From Paraburkholderia solisilvae (GTDB taxonomy: Bacteria > Pseudomonadota > Gammaproteobacteria > Burkholderiales > Burkholderiaceae), in contig NZ_CADIKF010000004.1 of NCBI RefSeq assembly GCF_902859875.1, positions 169,857 to 233,856 on the forward strand: a stretch of DNA of 64,000 nt. Direction: 5' to 3'. The position numbers were made by a program, and so were the translations under genes. Below, piece after piece: positions 1 through 9,014 of this stretch. Under the pieces are notes generated by a model. The model saw only the letters and a list, made by a program, of their open reading frames with translations. It made no database searches and was not told the origin of the DNA. How positions within the stretch are numbered: position 1 is the first letter of the stretch; each line of letters begins with the position of its first letter.

Positions 1-1
1 G

Positions 2-178
2 CTCGACGAGCACAACAACATCGCGATACGCCGCGTGCTCTGGCCGCAAGACTATGTAAAGCCCGGCACGCCGATTGCCGCCGGCCTGCCGCCGCGCACG
101 ACCGAGACGATGTTCGTGCGACTCGATACCGGCGGCGCGACCGCGACCAATTTCCGCGTGCAGATTTTCTATCCCTGA
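2..178 (+). CDS. C-terminal end of a DUF3426-type protein (partial)
   Basis: The frame is open from base 2 and ends in TGA at 176-178, giving 58 residues that finish NFRVQIFYP. The 5' part lies outside the window. The short beta-rich tail fits the C-terminus of the zinc-ribbon plus DUF3426 membrane proteins that commonly precede tpx in Burkholderia. That assignment rests on remembered gene order and the look of the tail, because the diagnostic N-terminal CxxC ribbon is not visible here. Confidence 0.55.
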   Translation, partial: LDEHNNIAIRRVLWPQDYVKPGTPIAAGLPPRTTETMFVRLDTGGATATNFRVQIFYP

Positions 179-293
179 TGGTTGCGGCAGCGCGCGCGGC
201 ACATTGCGCCGCGCGCGTCGCCGACGCCGTCACGCGCCCGACTGTCGTCGGGCGCATTTTCCGCTAATCACCGACCTCTCTTCGGAGCACAAC

Positions 294-794
294 ATGAGTC
301 AAGTCACGCTGGGTGGCAACCCGATCGACGTAACCGGCACGTTTCCTTCCGTGGGTCAGCAGGCGCCCGCGTTCACGCTGGTCGGCAAGGATCTGAAGTC
401 GGTGACGCTCGCTGATTTCGCCGGCAAGCGCAAAGTGCTCAACATCGTGCCGAGCCTCGACACGGCGACCTGCGCAACGTCGACGCGCAAGTTCAACGAA
501 GCCGCCGGCAAGCTTTCGAACACCGCGGTAATCGTCGTATCGGGCGATCTGCCGTTCGCCGCGTCGCGCTTTTGCACGACCGAAGGCATTGCGAACGTCG
601 TCACCGCGTCGACCTTCCGCGGTCATGAGTTCGCGCGCGCGTACGGCGTCGACATCGCGAGCGGCCCGCTCACCGGGCTCACCGCGCGCGCGGTCGTCGT
701 GATCGATGAACACGACAAGGTCGTGCACGCCGAGCTGGTCAGCGAAATCAAGACCGAGCCGAACTACGATGCCGCACTCGCCGCGTTGAAGTAA
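294..794 (+). CDS. tpx: Thiol peroxidase Tpx (atypical 2-Cys peroxiredoxin)
   Basis: A 166-residue protein of usual Tpx length. It reduces H2O2 and organic hydroperoxides using thioredoxin as electron donor. The peroxidatic cysteine is Cys60 in [12 protein letters not shown] and the resolving cysteine is Cys94 in SRFCTTEG, the normal Tpx spacing. The N-terminal [10 protein letters not shown] and PxxGxxAPxF motifs are also typical. ATG 294 is chosen because GGAG lies at 284-287 and family homology begins there. The frame runs open upstream to base 75 but that extension is Arg-rich and overlaps the preceding gene. It is probably cytoplasmic or periplasm-associated; no signal peptide is evident. 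No OxyR-type site was recognised upstream. Confidence 0.95.
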   Translation: MSQVTLGGNPIDVTGTFPSVGQQAPAFTLVGKDLKSVTLADFAGKRKVLNIVPSLDTATCATSTRKFNEAAGKLSNTAVIVVSGDLPFAASRFCTTEGIANVVTASTFRGHEFARAYGVDIASGPLTGLTARAVVVIDEHDKVVHAELVSEIKTEPNYDAALAALK

Positions 795-945
795 TTTGCC
801 TCAGTAAGCAGGACGCGCCCCGCGCATTCCGCGCGTTTGCGCATGCGCCGCGTTTCGCGCCGGAAGGCCGCGACAGCGCGGCGCTGTCGTATCGGGCGCC
901 CCGCTCTTTCACCTTTGCCCTTTTGACTTTTACAGGACACTCGCC

Positions 946-1887
946 TTGGCTACGCTGATTTGCGGCTCGCTCGCCTACGACAACATCATGACCTTCGAAG
1001 GCCGGTTCCGGGAGCACATCCTGCCGGATCAGGTCCATATCCTGAACGTCAGCTTCCTCGTGCCGACGATGCGCCGCGAATTCGGCGGCTGCGCAGGCAA
1101 CATCGCGTACGCGCTGCATCTGCTCGGCGGCGACGCGCGCATCATGGCGACGCTCGGCGCAGTCGACGCGCAGCTGTACATCGACCGCCTCGATGCGCTC
1201 GGTCTGGCGAAGACGCATGTGCGCGTGCTGCCGGACACCTACTCCGCGCAGGCGATGATCACGACCGACCTCGAGAACAACCAGATCACCGCGTTCCATC
1301 CGGGCGCGATGATGCAGTCGCATCTGAACCGCGCGGACGAAGCGAAAGACGCGACGCTTGGCATTGTCGCGCCGGACGGCTTCGACGGGATGATCCAGCA
1401 TTCCGAACAATTCGCGGCGGCGGGCGTGCCGTTCATCTTCGATCCAGGCCAGGGGCTGCCGCTCTTCGACGGCGCATCGCTGCGGCGCATGATTGAACTT
1501 GCAACTTACGTTGCTGTCAACGATTACGAAGCCAAGCTGGTGAGCAACAAGACCGGCTGGTCGATCGAAGAAATCGCCAGCCGCGTCGATGCGCTGATCG
1601 TCACGCGCGGCGAGCACGGCTCGCAGATTCATCACGCGGGCGGTATCGAAGACATTCCGGCAGTCAAGGCACAACGCGTGCTCGACCCGACCGGTTGCGG
1701 CGATGCGTTCCGCGGCGGTCTGCTGTACGGCATCGAAAAGCAGCTCGGCTGGGCGACCACGGGGCGCCTCGCGAGCCTGATGGGTGCGCTGAAGATCGAG
1801 CACCAGGGGCCGCAGAACTATGCGCCGTCGCGCGCGCAAATCAACGAGCGGTTCAAGCAGGCGTTCGGTCACGCGCTTGATGCCTGA
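946..1887 (+). CDS. PfkB-family carbohydrate/nucleoside kinase
   Basis: A 313-residue ribokinase-fold kinase. The PfkB signature DPTGCGDAFRGG near residues 247-258 carries the catalytic Asp and anion hole, and an N-terminal GGCAGNIAYAL forms part of the substrate pocket. Family members from Burkholderia have been characterised as nucleoside kinases acting on inosine, guanosine or adenosine, so a purine nucleoside is the likeliest substrate, but the sequence alone does not fix it. The start is TTG at 946, supported by AGGA at 933-936. It lies 151 bp after tpx, so it may or may not share its transcript. Confidence 0.85.
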   Translation: MATLICGSLAYDNIMTFEGRFREHILPDQVHILNVSFLVPTMRREFGGCAGNIAYALHLLGGDARIMATLGAVDAQLYIDRLDALGLAKTHVRVLPDTYSAQAMITTDLENNQITAFHPGAMMQSHLNRADEAKDATLGIVAPDGFDGMIQHSEQFAAAGVPFIFDPGQGLPLFDGASLRRMIELATYVAVNDYEAKLVSNKTGWSIEEIASRVDALIVTRGEHGSQIHHAGGIEDIPAVKAQRVLDPTGCGDAFRGGLLYGIEKQLGWATTGRLASLMGALKIEHQGPQNYAPSRAQINERFKQAFGHALDA

Positions 1888-1997
1888 CTCGCCCCGGCCA
1901 GTTGATTCGACGAGTCGTCCGGTTCGGTGTTCCGCAGTGTCGAAGTGTGCAGTCAGCAAGTCTGAGCTCGTCGTTAAGCTCACAGGGAGTGGTGAAA

Positions 1998-2498
1998 ATG
2001 AAACCAACGAATGATTCGACGAATCGGCCGGCCGTCGCCGCGGCGATTGCTTCGGCGATCGCCGGCACGCTCGCGATGTCGGGGTGCGCGTACAACAGCA
2101 GCTCCGCCGACGTGTACACCGCCTCGCAGGCGCAGCGCGAAGAAACCGTACGCCTCGCAACCGTCGATAGCGTGCGCGCGGTCAAGATCAGCTCGAACAA
2201 CGGTCAGCCGACCGGCCTCGGCCTGCTCGGCGGCGGCGCGATCGGCGGGCTGGCCGGCAGTCAGATCGGCGGCGGCACCGGCTCGATCGTCACCGGCATC
2301 ATCGGCGGCCTCGCGGGCGCGGTGGCGGGCAACGCGGTCGAGAACGCCGCGGCCATGCGCGACGGCGTCGAAATCACCGTGCGCCTCGACAACGGCGACA
2401 TGCGCGCGATCACGCAAACCAACACCGGCGAAGTTTTCCTCGCGGGCGACCGCGTACGGCTGCTGTCGAGCGGCGGCACGACCCGCGTGACCCACTGA
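1998..2498 (+). CDS. Glycine-zipper 2TM-type outer membrane lipoprotein
   Basis: A 166-residue protein with a lipoprotein signal peptide. A hydrophobic stretch at residues 12-28 ends in MSGC, so lipidation would be on Cys30. The Met at -3 is tolerated but not ideal for a lipobox. Residues about 73-115 form a glycine zipper (LGGGAIGGLAGSQIGGG, then GGLAGAVAGN) as in the SlyB/PcpY-like 2TM lipoprotein family. These sit in the outer membrane and are linked to envelope stability. ATG 1998 is preceded by AGGGAG at 1984-1989. It lies 110 bp downstream of the kinase gene. The exact role is unknown. Confidence 0.85.
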   Translation: MKPTNDSTNRPAVAAAIASAIAGTLAMSGCAYNSSSADVYTASQAQREETVRLATVDSVRAVKISSNNGQPTGLGLLGGGAIGGLAGSQIGGGTGSIVTGIIGGLAGAVAGNAVENAAAMRDGVEITVRLDNGDMRAITQTNTGEVFLAGDRVRLLSSGGTTRVTH

Positions 2499-2714
2499 CA
2501 CGCACTGACACTCGCTGGCACGCACTGACCGCCGACAGGCTGCAATAGACGCGGCAGGCAAACGCGGCAGGCAGGCGCGCGGCGAGGTCGATGAACATCG
2601 TCACCGGCAAGCGCAAGACCCGAATCCGTTTTCCTGGCCAGCGGCGGCGTATGTCGTCGTCGCGAGGCCGACCTCACACGCATGCCCTCCCCTGTGCATG
2701 CGTTTTTTTTGCGC

Positions 2715-2750
2715 GAAAAAAATCCCGCCGCCGGAACCCGGCGACGGGAT
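2715..2750 (-). terminator. Rho-independent terminator of the H1-like gene
   Basis: On the minus strand a 13-bp stem with one mismatch (ATCCCGTCGCCGG pairing with CCGGCGGCGGGAT) is followed by seven U residues. It lies 87 bp past the stop codon of the H1-like gene and fits no plus-strand gene. Confidence 0.85.
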
Positions 2751-2759
2751 GGAGGACGA

Positions 2760-2777
2760 TTGAGTAGCGCTACTCAA
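2760..2777. repeat. Perfect 18-bp palindrome in the H1-like 3' region
   Basis: TTGAGTAGC followed directly by GCTACTCAA is a perfect inverted repeat with no loop. It lies between the H1-like stop codon and its terminator. A second imperfect hairpin (GAGCCGG ... CCGGCTC) occupies about 2780-2818. The function is unknown; it could be an RNA stability element or a protein-binding site. Confidence 0.6.
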
Positions 2778-2836
2778 CCGAGCCGGCGTGCGCATCTGAC
2801 GCGCGCAGCACCGGCTCTTACTGCATGAGGCTCTGC

Positions 2837-3412
2837 TTACGGACGCGGGCCGGTCGGAAACGGCCATGCAGCAGCCGGATTCAACGCGGTCTTGACCGTC
2901 GAAGCAGGCGCTGCCGACGCAGCGGGCGCAGCCGGAGCAGGGGCAGCCTTCTTGGCGACAGCCTTCTTCGCAGGGGCAGCCTTCTTCGCAGGGGCGGCAG
3001 CCTTCTTCGCGGCAGCCTTCTTGGCGGGCGCCTTTTTCGCAGCAGCCTTTTTCGCTACCTTTTTCGCACCAGCCTTCTTGGCGACTTTCTTCGCAGCGGC
3101 TTTCTTCGCCGGCGCCTTTTTCGCAGCAACCTTCTTCGCTGCGGTCTTCTTCGCCGGTGCAGCCTTCTTCGCTGCGACCTTCTTCACTGCGACTTTCTTC
3201 GAAGCAACCTTCTTCGAAGCGACCTTCTTTGCTGCAGCCTTCTTGGCCGGCGCCTTCTTGGCAGCAACCTTCTTCACTGCCACTTTCTTCGCAGCAACCT
3301 TCTTCACTGCGACTTTACGTGCTGCTGCCTTCTTCGCCGGAGCTGCCTTCTTTGCTGCAACCTTCTTCACTGCCGCTTTCTTCGCAGCAGGCTTCTTTTT
3401 GGCCATTGCCAT
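2837..3412 (-). CDS. Histone H1-like Lys/Ala-repeat DNA-binding protein
   Basis: A 191-residue, extremely basic, low-complexity protein built almost wholly of KKVAAKKAA / KKAPAKKAA pentamer-like repeats, ending in a non-repetitive tail (about residues 162-191) that closes with FPTGPRP. It resembles the C-terminal domain of eukaryotic H1 and the bacterial HctB/BpH1/AlgP-like proteins. By family knowledge these bind DNA through Lys side chains and help condense the nucleoid. ATG 3412 has AGGAG nearby; a second in-frame ATG lies two codons later. It is monocistronic, with its own terminator. Repeat number in such genes varies between strains. No folded domain is visible. Confidence 0.9.
   Translation of the reverse strand: MAMAKKKPAAKKAAVKKVAAKKAAPAKKAAARKVAVKKVAAKKVAVKKVAAKKAPAKKAAAKKVASKKVASKKVAVKKVAAKKAAPAKKTAAKKVAAKKAPAKKAAAKKVAKKAGAKKVAKKAAAKKAPAKKAAAKKAAAPAKKAAPAKKAVAKKAAPAPAAPAASAAPASTVKTALNPAAAWPFPTGPRP
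2930..3405. repeat. Codon-level tandem repeats encoding KKxAAKKAA
   Basis: This is the repetitive coding core of the H1-like gene. On the plus strand it appears as runs of CTTCTTCGC and CTTCTTGGC separated by Ala codons, period about 15 bp with larger composite units. Length variation by recombination or slippage is expected. Confidence 0.75.
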
Positions 3413-3890
3413 GGTTTTCTCCTTCAGGTTTTCAGATGAGAGTTAAATCAAACAACACCCTTCGTCATCAAAACCCGTTTCCCGCGGGCGCTTTTCAGGG
3501 CGCGCGCTACGAAGCGGGCTATTCATCGGCGTACGCCAGTCCAACGCGCTTACGCTAATGAATACGGTAAGGCGCGCGGTGTCCCGTGACACCGCGCGCC
3601 AAGTCCAGTCGACGTCGGATACCGACGCCGGCAAGCGTTTGATCAAGCCGCCCGCATGGCATTGAGCCAGGCAACGGGCGGCTTTTCGTAAGGGGAAGTT
3701 TGCCCATCCCACTGAAGGGTTCGCAAAGTGCCTCTGAACTTTGCGGGTCCGCTTGGGGACCCGCATCTGAACCGCTACGGCGCCCATGGCGCCCGGCACG
3801 CTCTGCATCAGGCAGTCAAACTCCTAACCAATATGCCGCGGCCCGTGCCGGCGGCATCCCCAACAATCTCATACGCGGCGCGTGGGACGT
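3413..3890. other. Structured intergenic region between nrdB and the H1-like gene
   Basis: 478 bp without a convincing gene. It holds a perfect 13-bp stem hairpin at 3571-3600 (GGCGCGCGGTGTC, loop CCGT), a 10-bp stem at 3645-3654/3675-3684 (AAGCCGCCCG) ending in TTTT on the plus strand, and two overlapping stems at 3722-3728/3739-3745 (CGCAAAG/CTTTGCG) and 3743-3750/3757-3764 (GCGGGTCC/GGACCCGC). A further hairpin at 3833-3857 lies just past the nrdB stop. It may be an untranslated leader or a small RNA; I could not match it to a known RNA family. Confidence 0.5.
3833..3857 (-). terminator. Possible nrdB terminator hairpin
   Basis: On the minus strand ATGCCGC and GCGGCAT flank an inner GGC/GCC stem, 34 bp after the nrdB stop, followed by the T-containing but weak tract ATTGGTTAGG. 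There is no true U-run, so this is only a candidate. Confidence 0.35.
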
Positions 3891-5159
3891 TTATTCCCAG
3901 GAGAGCGCGCCGCCAGTCTGATATTCGATTACCCGCGTCTCGAAGAAGTTGCGTTCCTTCTTCAGGTCGATCATCTCGCTCATCCACGGGAACGGGTTTT
4001 CCTCGTTCGGGAACAGCGCATCGAGGCCGATCTGCTGGCAACGACGGTTGCAGATGAAGCGCAGGTAGCTCTTGAACATCGACGCGTTCAGACCGAGCAC
4101 CCCGCGCGGCATCGTGTCTTCGGCGTAGCGATATTCGAGGTCGACTGCCTGCTTGAAGATCTCGCGGATTTCCGCGCGGAACTCCGCCGTCCACAGATGC
4201 GGGTTTTCAAGCTTGATCTGGTTGATCAGGTCGATGCCGAAATTGCAGTGCATCGACTCGTCGCGCAGGATGTACTGGTACTGCTCCGCCGCGCCGGTCA
4301 TCTTGTTCTGGCGGCCGAGCGCGAGAATTTGCGTGAAACCGACGTAGAAGAACAGGCCTTCCATCACACAGGCGAACACGATCAGCGACTTGAGCAGCTT
4401 CTGGTCTGCCTCGAGCGTGCCGGTCTTGAAGGCCGGGTCGGTCAGCGTATGGATGAACGGAATCAGGAATTCGTCTTTGGCGCGGATCGACGCGACCTCG
4501 TGGTACGCGTTGAAGATCTCGCCCTCGTCGAGTCCGAGCGACTCGACGATGTATTGGTACGCGTGCGTGTGGATCGCCTCTTCGAACGCCTGGCGCAGCA
4601 GGAACTGCCGGCATTCGGGCGCCGTGATGTGGCGATAGGTGCCGAGCACGATGTTGTTCGCCGCGAGCGAGTCGGCCGTCACGAAGAAGCCGAGGTTGCG
4701 CTTGATGACGCGGCGCTCGTCCTCGGTCAGCCCGTTCGGGTCTTTCCACAGCGCGATGTCGCGCGACATGTTGATTTCCTGCGGCATCCAGTGGTTCGCG
4801 CAGCCGGACAGGTATTTCTCCCACGCCCACTTGTACTTGAACGGCACCAGCTGGTTGACGTCGGTCTGGCCGTTGATGATGCGTTTGTCGGCGACATTCA
4901 CGCGCGCTTCAACCGAAGCGGTGGCGGCAGTGGTGGTGCTGGAAGCAGTGGTCGGAGCGGCGGCCTGGTCGACAAGACGGGTGACAGCGGGAGCGACAGC
5001 GATGTCGCCCGCGAAGATGTCTTGAGCGGAGGGAGCTTGAAGAGCGGAACGCGTTTCGACTTGCGAACCGACGACCGACCCGGCAGCGTTGCGCAACACA
5101 TTGTGTTGCGAAGCGCTCGACGGAGTTACGGCAGTGATCTCGTCATCCCAGTTGAGCAT
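3891..5159 (-). CDS. nrdB: Class Ia ribonucleotide reductase, small subunit (R2)
   Basis: A 422-residue R2 protein that carries the di-iron centre and tyrosyl radical used by NrdA to reduce ribonucleoside diphosphates. Iron-ligand motifs are visible as [17 protein letters not shown] and [12 protein letters not shown], and the chain ends [19 protein letters not shown], the C-terminal tail that docks on R1. ATG 5159 (MLNWDDEIT) is preferred because GGTGA lies 6 bp upstream; an ATG five codons earlier has no ribosome site. Residues about 15-85 are an Ala/Thr/Ser-rich extension before the conserved fold. The gene is 513 bp downstream of nrdA on the same strand. Confidence 0.95.
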   Translation of the reverse strand: MLNWDDEITAVTPSSASQHNVLRNAAGSVVGSQVETRSALQAPSAQDIFAGDIAVAPAVTRLVDQAAAPTTASSTTTAATASVEARVNVADKRIINGQTDVNQLVPFKYKWAWEKYLSGCANHWMPQEINMSRDIALWKDPNGLTEDERRVIKRNLGFFVTADSLAANNIVLGTYRHITAPECRQFLLRQAFEEAIHTHAYQYIVESLGLDEGEIFNAYHEVASIRAKDEFLIPFIHTLTDPAFKTGTLEADQKLLKSLIVFACVMEGLFFYVGFTQILALGRQNKMTGAAEQYQYILRDESMHCNFGIDLINQIKLENPHLWTAEFRAEIREIFKQAVDLEYRYAEDTMPRGVLGLNASMFKSYLRFICNRRCQQIGLDALFPNEENPFPWMSEMIDLKKERNFFETRVIEYQTGGALSWE

Positions 5160-5672
5160 AAATGTCACCATCAATTTAGATCGGTTTGTACCATCTTTTC
5201 ACGCGCGTTAAAAGGGCTCGCTCATGAAAATTCGTGTTTTCGATTCACGTTGCGACCTTCATACAACACTTTGTTCAACAGACTGTGAAGGTCGATGCAG
5301 TGAACGTGATCGAAATGCGTGTCGTCGACGTGTTGCAGTTGATCGTCGAGCGTTGTTTCGAAGCGGCCTTGATGAGGCTTTAAAGCGGCCTTTGCCGTCG
5401 CCTCGAAGGTGATGCAAAGGTGTCTCGAAGACACGTTGAAGGGTGAGTCGCGGCTCGTTCGACGTGTCTGCGATGACGCGCGACGCCGTTGTGCACTGCT
5501 TGATCGACTGCGTTGAGTGGCGCGTGTTGCGTGCGGCGTTGCGTCGGCGTGTTGCGTACGGCGTTGCGTGTGCGGCGGCTGTCTTGCTTCGTTTGAACCC
5601 GGCGCGGCGTGCTGCGCGCCGGCGGTGGCGTCGTCGAGACTGCGCCGCCGCCGACGTGTTACTGCGCGTTAC
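5160..5672. other. nrdA-nrdB intergenic region
   Basis: 513 bp without a supported gene. A 70-codon minus-strand frame (5222-5434) exists but lacks a ribosome site and recognisable homology. A sequence resembling one NrdR box core, CAACACTTTG at 5264-5273 (9 of 10 against CwAnATnTwG), lies about 105 bp upstream of nrdB; no partner box 31 bp away was found. A 25-bp direct repeat lies at 5524-5573. The gap suggests nrdB has its own promoter or leader. Confidence 0.4.
5524..5573. repeat. 25-bp direct repeat, two copies
   Basis: Two adjacent 25-bp units, each beginning GTGTTGCGT and containing GGCGTTGCGT, differing at a few positions. Each unit is itself an imperfect doublet of a 12/13-bp element based on GTTGCGT. 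It lies just past the nrdA stop codon. Confidence 0.6.
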
Positions 5673-8600
5673 TTACTGGCAAGCCTCGCACTCGTCGAAG
5701 CCCGGGTCGCCCGGACGCATCATGCAGACCGGACCGTCCGCTTCCGGCGCCGCATCGAGAGCAGCGAGCGGAGCAGCAGCCACAGCGGCCGATGCCTGCA
5801 GACCGCCCGACGACGCACCGCCACTCGCGCCACCGCCGATACCGAAGCCGCCTGTCATGCCACCTGCGGAGCCATTCCCGGCTCCGCCTGCACCACCCGC
5901 GCCACCATCGTTGCTCGGCACCGCGTTCAGCGCGCCGTGCGCGACCGTCGACTTCTCGACGTGCGTCGCCGCCATCGTGCGCAGGTAGTACGTGGTCTTC
6001 AGGCCGCGCAGCCATGCGAGCTTGTAGACCTCATCGAGCTTCTTGCCCGACGCGCCGCCCATATAGATATTGAGCGACTGCGCCTGGTCGATCCACTTCT
6101 GCCGGCGCGAGGCTGCCTCGACGAGCCACGTCGGATCGACTTCGAACGCGGTCGCGTAGATCGCGCGCAGGTCGCCCGGGATCCGGTCGATGCGCGACAG
6201 CGAGCCGTCGAAGTACTTCAGGTCGGCGACCATCACCTCGTCCCACAGGCCGCGCGCCTTCAGGTCGCGCACCAGGTATTCATTCACCACCGTGAATTCG
6301 CCCGACAGGTTCGACTTCACGTACAGGTTCTGGAAGGTCGGCTCGATGCAGGCCGACACGCCGATGATGTTCGAGATCGTGGCGGTCGGCGCGATCGCGA
6401 CGCAGTTGGAGTTGCGCATACCGTGTGCCGCGATCCGCTCGCGCAGCGACGCCCAGTCCATCGACTCGCTCGAATCCACTTCGACATAGCCGCCGCGTTG
6501 CTCGGCGAGCAGCGTCAGCGTGTCCTGCGGCAGGATGCCGCGATCCCACAGCGAGCCGCGGTAGCTCGAATAGCGGCCGCGTTCCTGGGCGAGCTCGGTC
6601 GACGCCCAGTACGCGTAGTAGCAGACCGCTTCCATCGACCGGTCGGCGAACTCGACCGCGTCCGGCGACGCGTACGGCGTGCGCAGCAGGTGCAGGCAGT
6701 CCTGGAAGCCCATGATGCCCATCCCGACCGGGCGGTGCTTCAGGTTCGAGTTACGCGCCTTGGCGACCGCGTAGTAGTTGATGTCGATCACGTTGTCGAG
6801 CATGCGCATCGCGACGCTCACCGTGCGCTTGAGCTTGTCGTGGTCGAGCGTGAGCGTGCCGTCGGCCTGCTGCTTCATGTGCGCGACGAGGTTCACCGAG
6901 CCGAGGTTGCAGACGGCGATTTCGGTGTCGCTGGTGTTCAGCGTGATCTCGGTGCACAGATTCGACGAATGGACGACGCCGACGTGCTGCTGCGGGCTGC
7001 GGATGTTGCACGGATCCTTGAAGGTGATCCACGGATGGCCGGTTTCGAACAGCATGCCGAGCATCTTGCGCCACAGTTGCGCCGCCGGCAGCTTCTTGAA
7101 GAGCTTCAGTTCGCCGCGCGCGACCTTGTCTTCGTAGGCCGTGTAAGCGGCTTCGAACTCGGCGCCGAACTTGTCGTGCAGGTCCGGGCAGGTCGACGGC
7201 GAGAACAGCGTCCAGTCGCCGCCTTCGGCGACGCGCTTCATGAACAGGTCCGGAATCCAGTTGGCGGTGTTCATGTCGTGCGTGCGGCGGCGGTCATCGC
7301 CGGTGTTCTTGCGCAGCTCGAGGAATTCTTCGATGTCGAGGTGCCACGACTCGAGGTATGCGCACACCGCGCCCTTGCGCTTGCCGCCCTGGTTCACCGC
7401 GACGGCCGTGTCGTTGACCACCTTCAGGAACGGCACGACGCCTTGCGACTTGCCGTTGGTGCCCTTGATGTGCGAGCCGAGCGCGCGCACGCGGGTCCAG
7501 TCGTTGCCGAGGCCGCCGGCGAACTTCGACAGCAGCGCGTTTTCCTTCAGCGCCTCGTAGATGCCGTCGAGGTCGTCGTCCACCGTGGTGAGGTAGCACG
7601 ACGACAGTTGCGAGCGGCGCGTGCCCGAGTTGAACAGCGTCGGCGTCGAGCTCATGAAGTCGAAGCTCGACAGCACGTTGTAGAACTCGATCGCGCGCGC
7701 TTCGCGGTCGATTTCGTTCAGCGACAGGCCCATCGCGACACGCATAAAGAATGCCTGCGGCATTTCGATGCGCGTGCCGTCGGCATGCAGGAAATAACGG
7801 TCGTACAACGTTTGCAACCCGAGGTAGCCGAATTGCAGGTCGCGGTTTGCGTCGAGCGCCGCACCGAGACGCTTCAGGTCGAACTGCAGCAGTTTCTCGT
7901 CGAGCAGTTCCGCCTGCACGCCGCGCTTGATGAAGAGCGGGAAATATTCGGCATAGCGCTCGTTCATCTGCGCCTGCGTCACTTCCTCTTCGAGGATCTC
8001 GCGGCGGATGGTGTGCAGCAGGATGCGCGCGGTGACCTGGCTGTACGCCGGGTCTTTTTCGATCATCGTGCGCGCCGCCAGAATGGCCGAGTCGTACACC
8101 TGGCTCATCGGCACGCCGTCGTACAGGTTCTTCACCGTCTCGGCGGCGATCGGCTCCGCGCTCACCGCGTCGCCGAGATTCGCGCACGCCGATTCGATCA
8201 GCGCGCGCAGTGCGTTCAGGTCGAGCGGACGCGTGACGCCGTTGTCGATCACGTTCAGGCCCGACTCGGCCGCCTGCCCTTCCTGCTCGTGGCTGCGCTC
8301 CTGGTGACGCTTCTCGCGGTACAGCACGTAGGCGCGCGCGACGTTGTGCTCGCCGCCGCGCATCAGCGCGAGTTCAACCTGATCCTGAATGTCTTCGATG
8401 TGGAACGTGCCGCCGTTCGGGCGGCTGCGCATCAGCGCGCGCACGACCGATTGCGTGAGTTGTTCCACCAGTTCGCGCACGCGCGCCGACGCTGCGCCTT
8501 GACCGCCGTTGACGGCCAGAAAAGCCTTCGTCACCGCGATTGCGATTTTCGAAGGCTCGAACGACACCACGCTGCCGTTGCGACGGATCACCTTGTAGTC

Positions 8601-8708
8601 GGCGAAGGTCGCCGGCGCGAGCGCTTGCGCGCCCTGAGCCTGCCCGGCGGGAGGAAGGCCAGTGGGTGCGCCCTCGTACCGGGTCGTCACGTTGTCGGTC
8701 GTTTGCAT
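5673..8708 (-). CDS. nrdA: Class Ia ribonucleotide reductase, large subunit (R1)
   Basis: A 1011-residue R1 protein that reduces NDPs to dNDPs. An N-terminal ATP-cone (about residues 37-130, VIRRNGSVVSFEPSKI) provides dATP/ATP activity control. Active-site motifs include SSCYLTTVDDDLDGI, NLCTEITLNTSDTEIAVCN (the Asn-Cys-Glu triad) and CNLGSVNL for the second redox Cys. The C-terminal pair in DECEACQ takes electrons from thioredoxin or glutaredoxin. ATG 8708 is chosen because AGGAG lies 9 bp upstream; a TTG two codons earlier is too close to it. It is longer than E. coli NrdA (761 aa), partly because of an approximately 75-residue Gly/Ala-rich linker near the C-terminus. Confidence 0.95.
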   Translation of the reverse strand: MQTTDNVTTRYEGAPTGLPPAGQAQGAQALAPATFADYKVIRRNGSVVSFEPSKIAIAVTKAFLAVNGGQGAASARVRELVEQLTQSVVRALMRSRPNGGTFHIEDIQDQVELALMRGGEHNVARAYVLYREKRHQERSHEQEGQAAESGLNVIDNGVTRPLDLNALRALIESACANLGDAVSAEPIAAETVKNLYDGVPMSQVYDSAILAARTMIEKDPAYSQVTARILLHTIRREILEEEVTQAQMNERYAEYFPLFIKRGVQAELLDEKLLQFDLKRLGAALDANRDLQFGYLGLQTLYDRYFLHADGTRIEMPQAFFMRVAMGLSLNEIDREARAIEFYNVLSSFDFMSSTPTLFNSGTRRSQLSSCYLTTVDDDLDGIYEALKENALLSKFAGGLGNDWTRVRALGSHIKGTNGKSQGVVPFLKVVNDTAVAVNQGGKRKGAVCAYLESWHLDIEEFLELRKNTGDDRRRTHDMNTANWIPDLFMKRVAEGGDWTLFSPSTCPDLHDKFGAEFEAAYTAYEDKVARGELKLFKKLPAAQLWRKMLGMLFETGHPWITFKDPCNIRSPQQHVGVVHSSNLCTEITLNTSDTEIAVCNLGSVNLVAHMKQQADGTLTLDHDKLKRTVSVAMRMLDNVIDINYYAVAKARNSNLKHRPVGMGIMGFQDCLHLLRTPYASPDAVEFADRSMEAVCYYAYWASTELAQERGRYSSYRGSLWDRGILPQDTLTLLAEQRGGYVEVDSSESMDWASLRERIAAHGMRNSNCVAIAPTATISNIIGVSACIEPTFQNLYVKSNLSGEFTVVNEYLVRDLKARGLWDEVMVADLKYFDGSLSRIDRIPGDLRAIYATAFEVDPTWLVEAASRRQKWIDQAQSLNIYMGGASGKKLDEVYKLAWLRGLKTTYYLRTMAATHVEKSTVAHGALNAVPSNDGGAGGAGGAGNGSAGGMTGGFGIGGGASGGASSGGLQASAAVAAAPLAALDAAPEADGPVCMMRPGDPGFDECEACQ

Positions 8709-9014
8709 GTGCAAAAGCTCCTGGTCTGGGGGTGGTGCGGACCTAACCGCGAATTAAAACAATCGCTGCGCCGGCGCGGACGCGAGCGAAGTAAGGAATG
8801 GGTGAAACCTGCGATGGGGATGACCGCTCAGTTCGCTCCGGCTGGAACGACCGGATGCGCTCTGCTGGCGGCGGCGGGAACAGCGCAACGTGATGATCGG
8901 CCTGGACCCACGACGCGACAGGTACAAACCCTGCGCGTGAGCGAGCGTCTTCATCATGCGTGTTGCGATCACTGGCTGGTCCCTTTCTTGGCGAAGTTGC
9001 TGAAGCGTCAAATA

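Noticed and set aside
3645..3686. Plus-strand intrinsic terminator in the nrdB/H1-like gap
   Set aside because: The stem is good but the U-tract is only four bases and no plus-strand gene precedes it, so it is treated as part of a structured region.
5222..5434. 70-codon frame between nrdA and nrdB
   Set aside because: No ribosome site and no recognised family. His/Asp-rich composition makes it slightly interesting but not supported.
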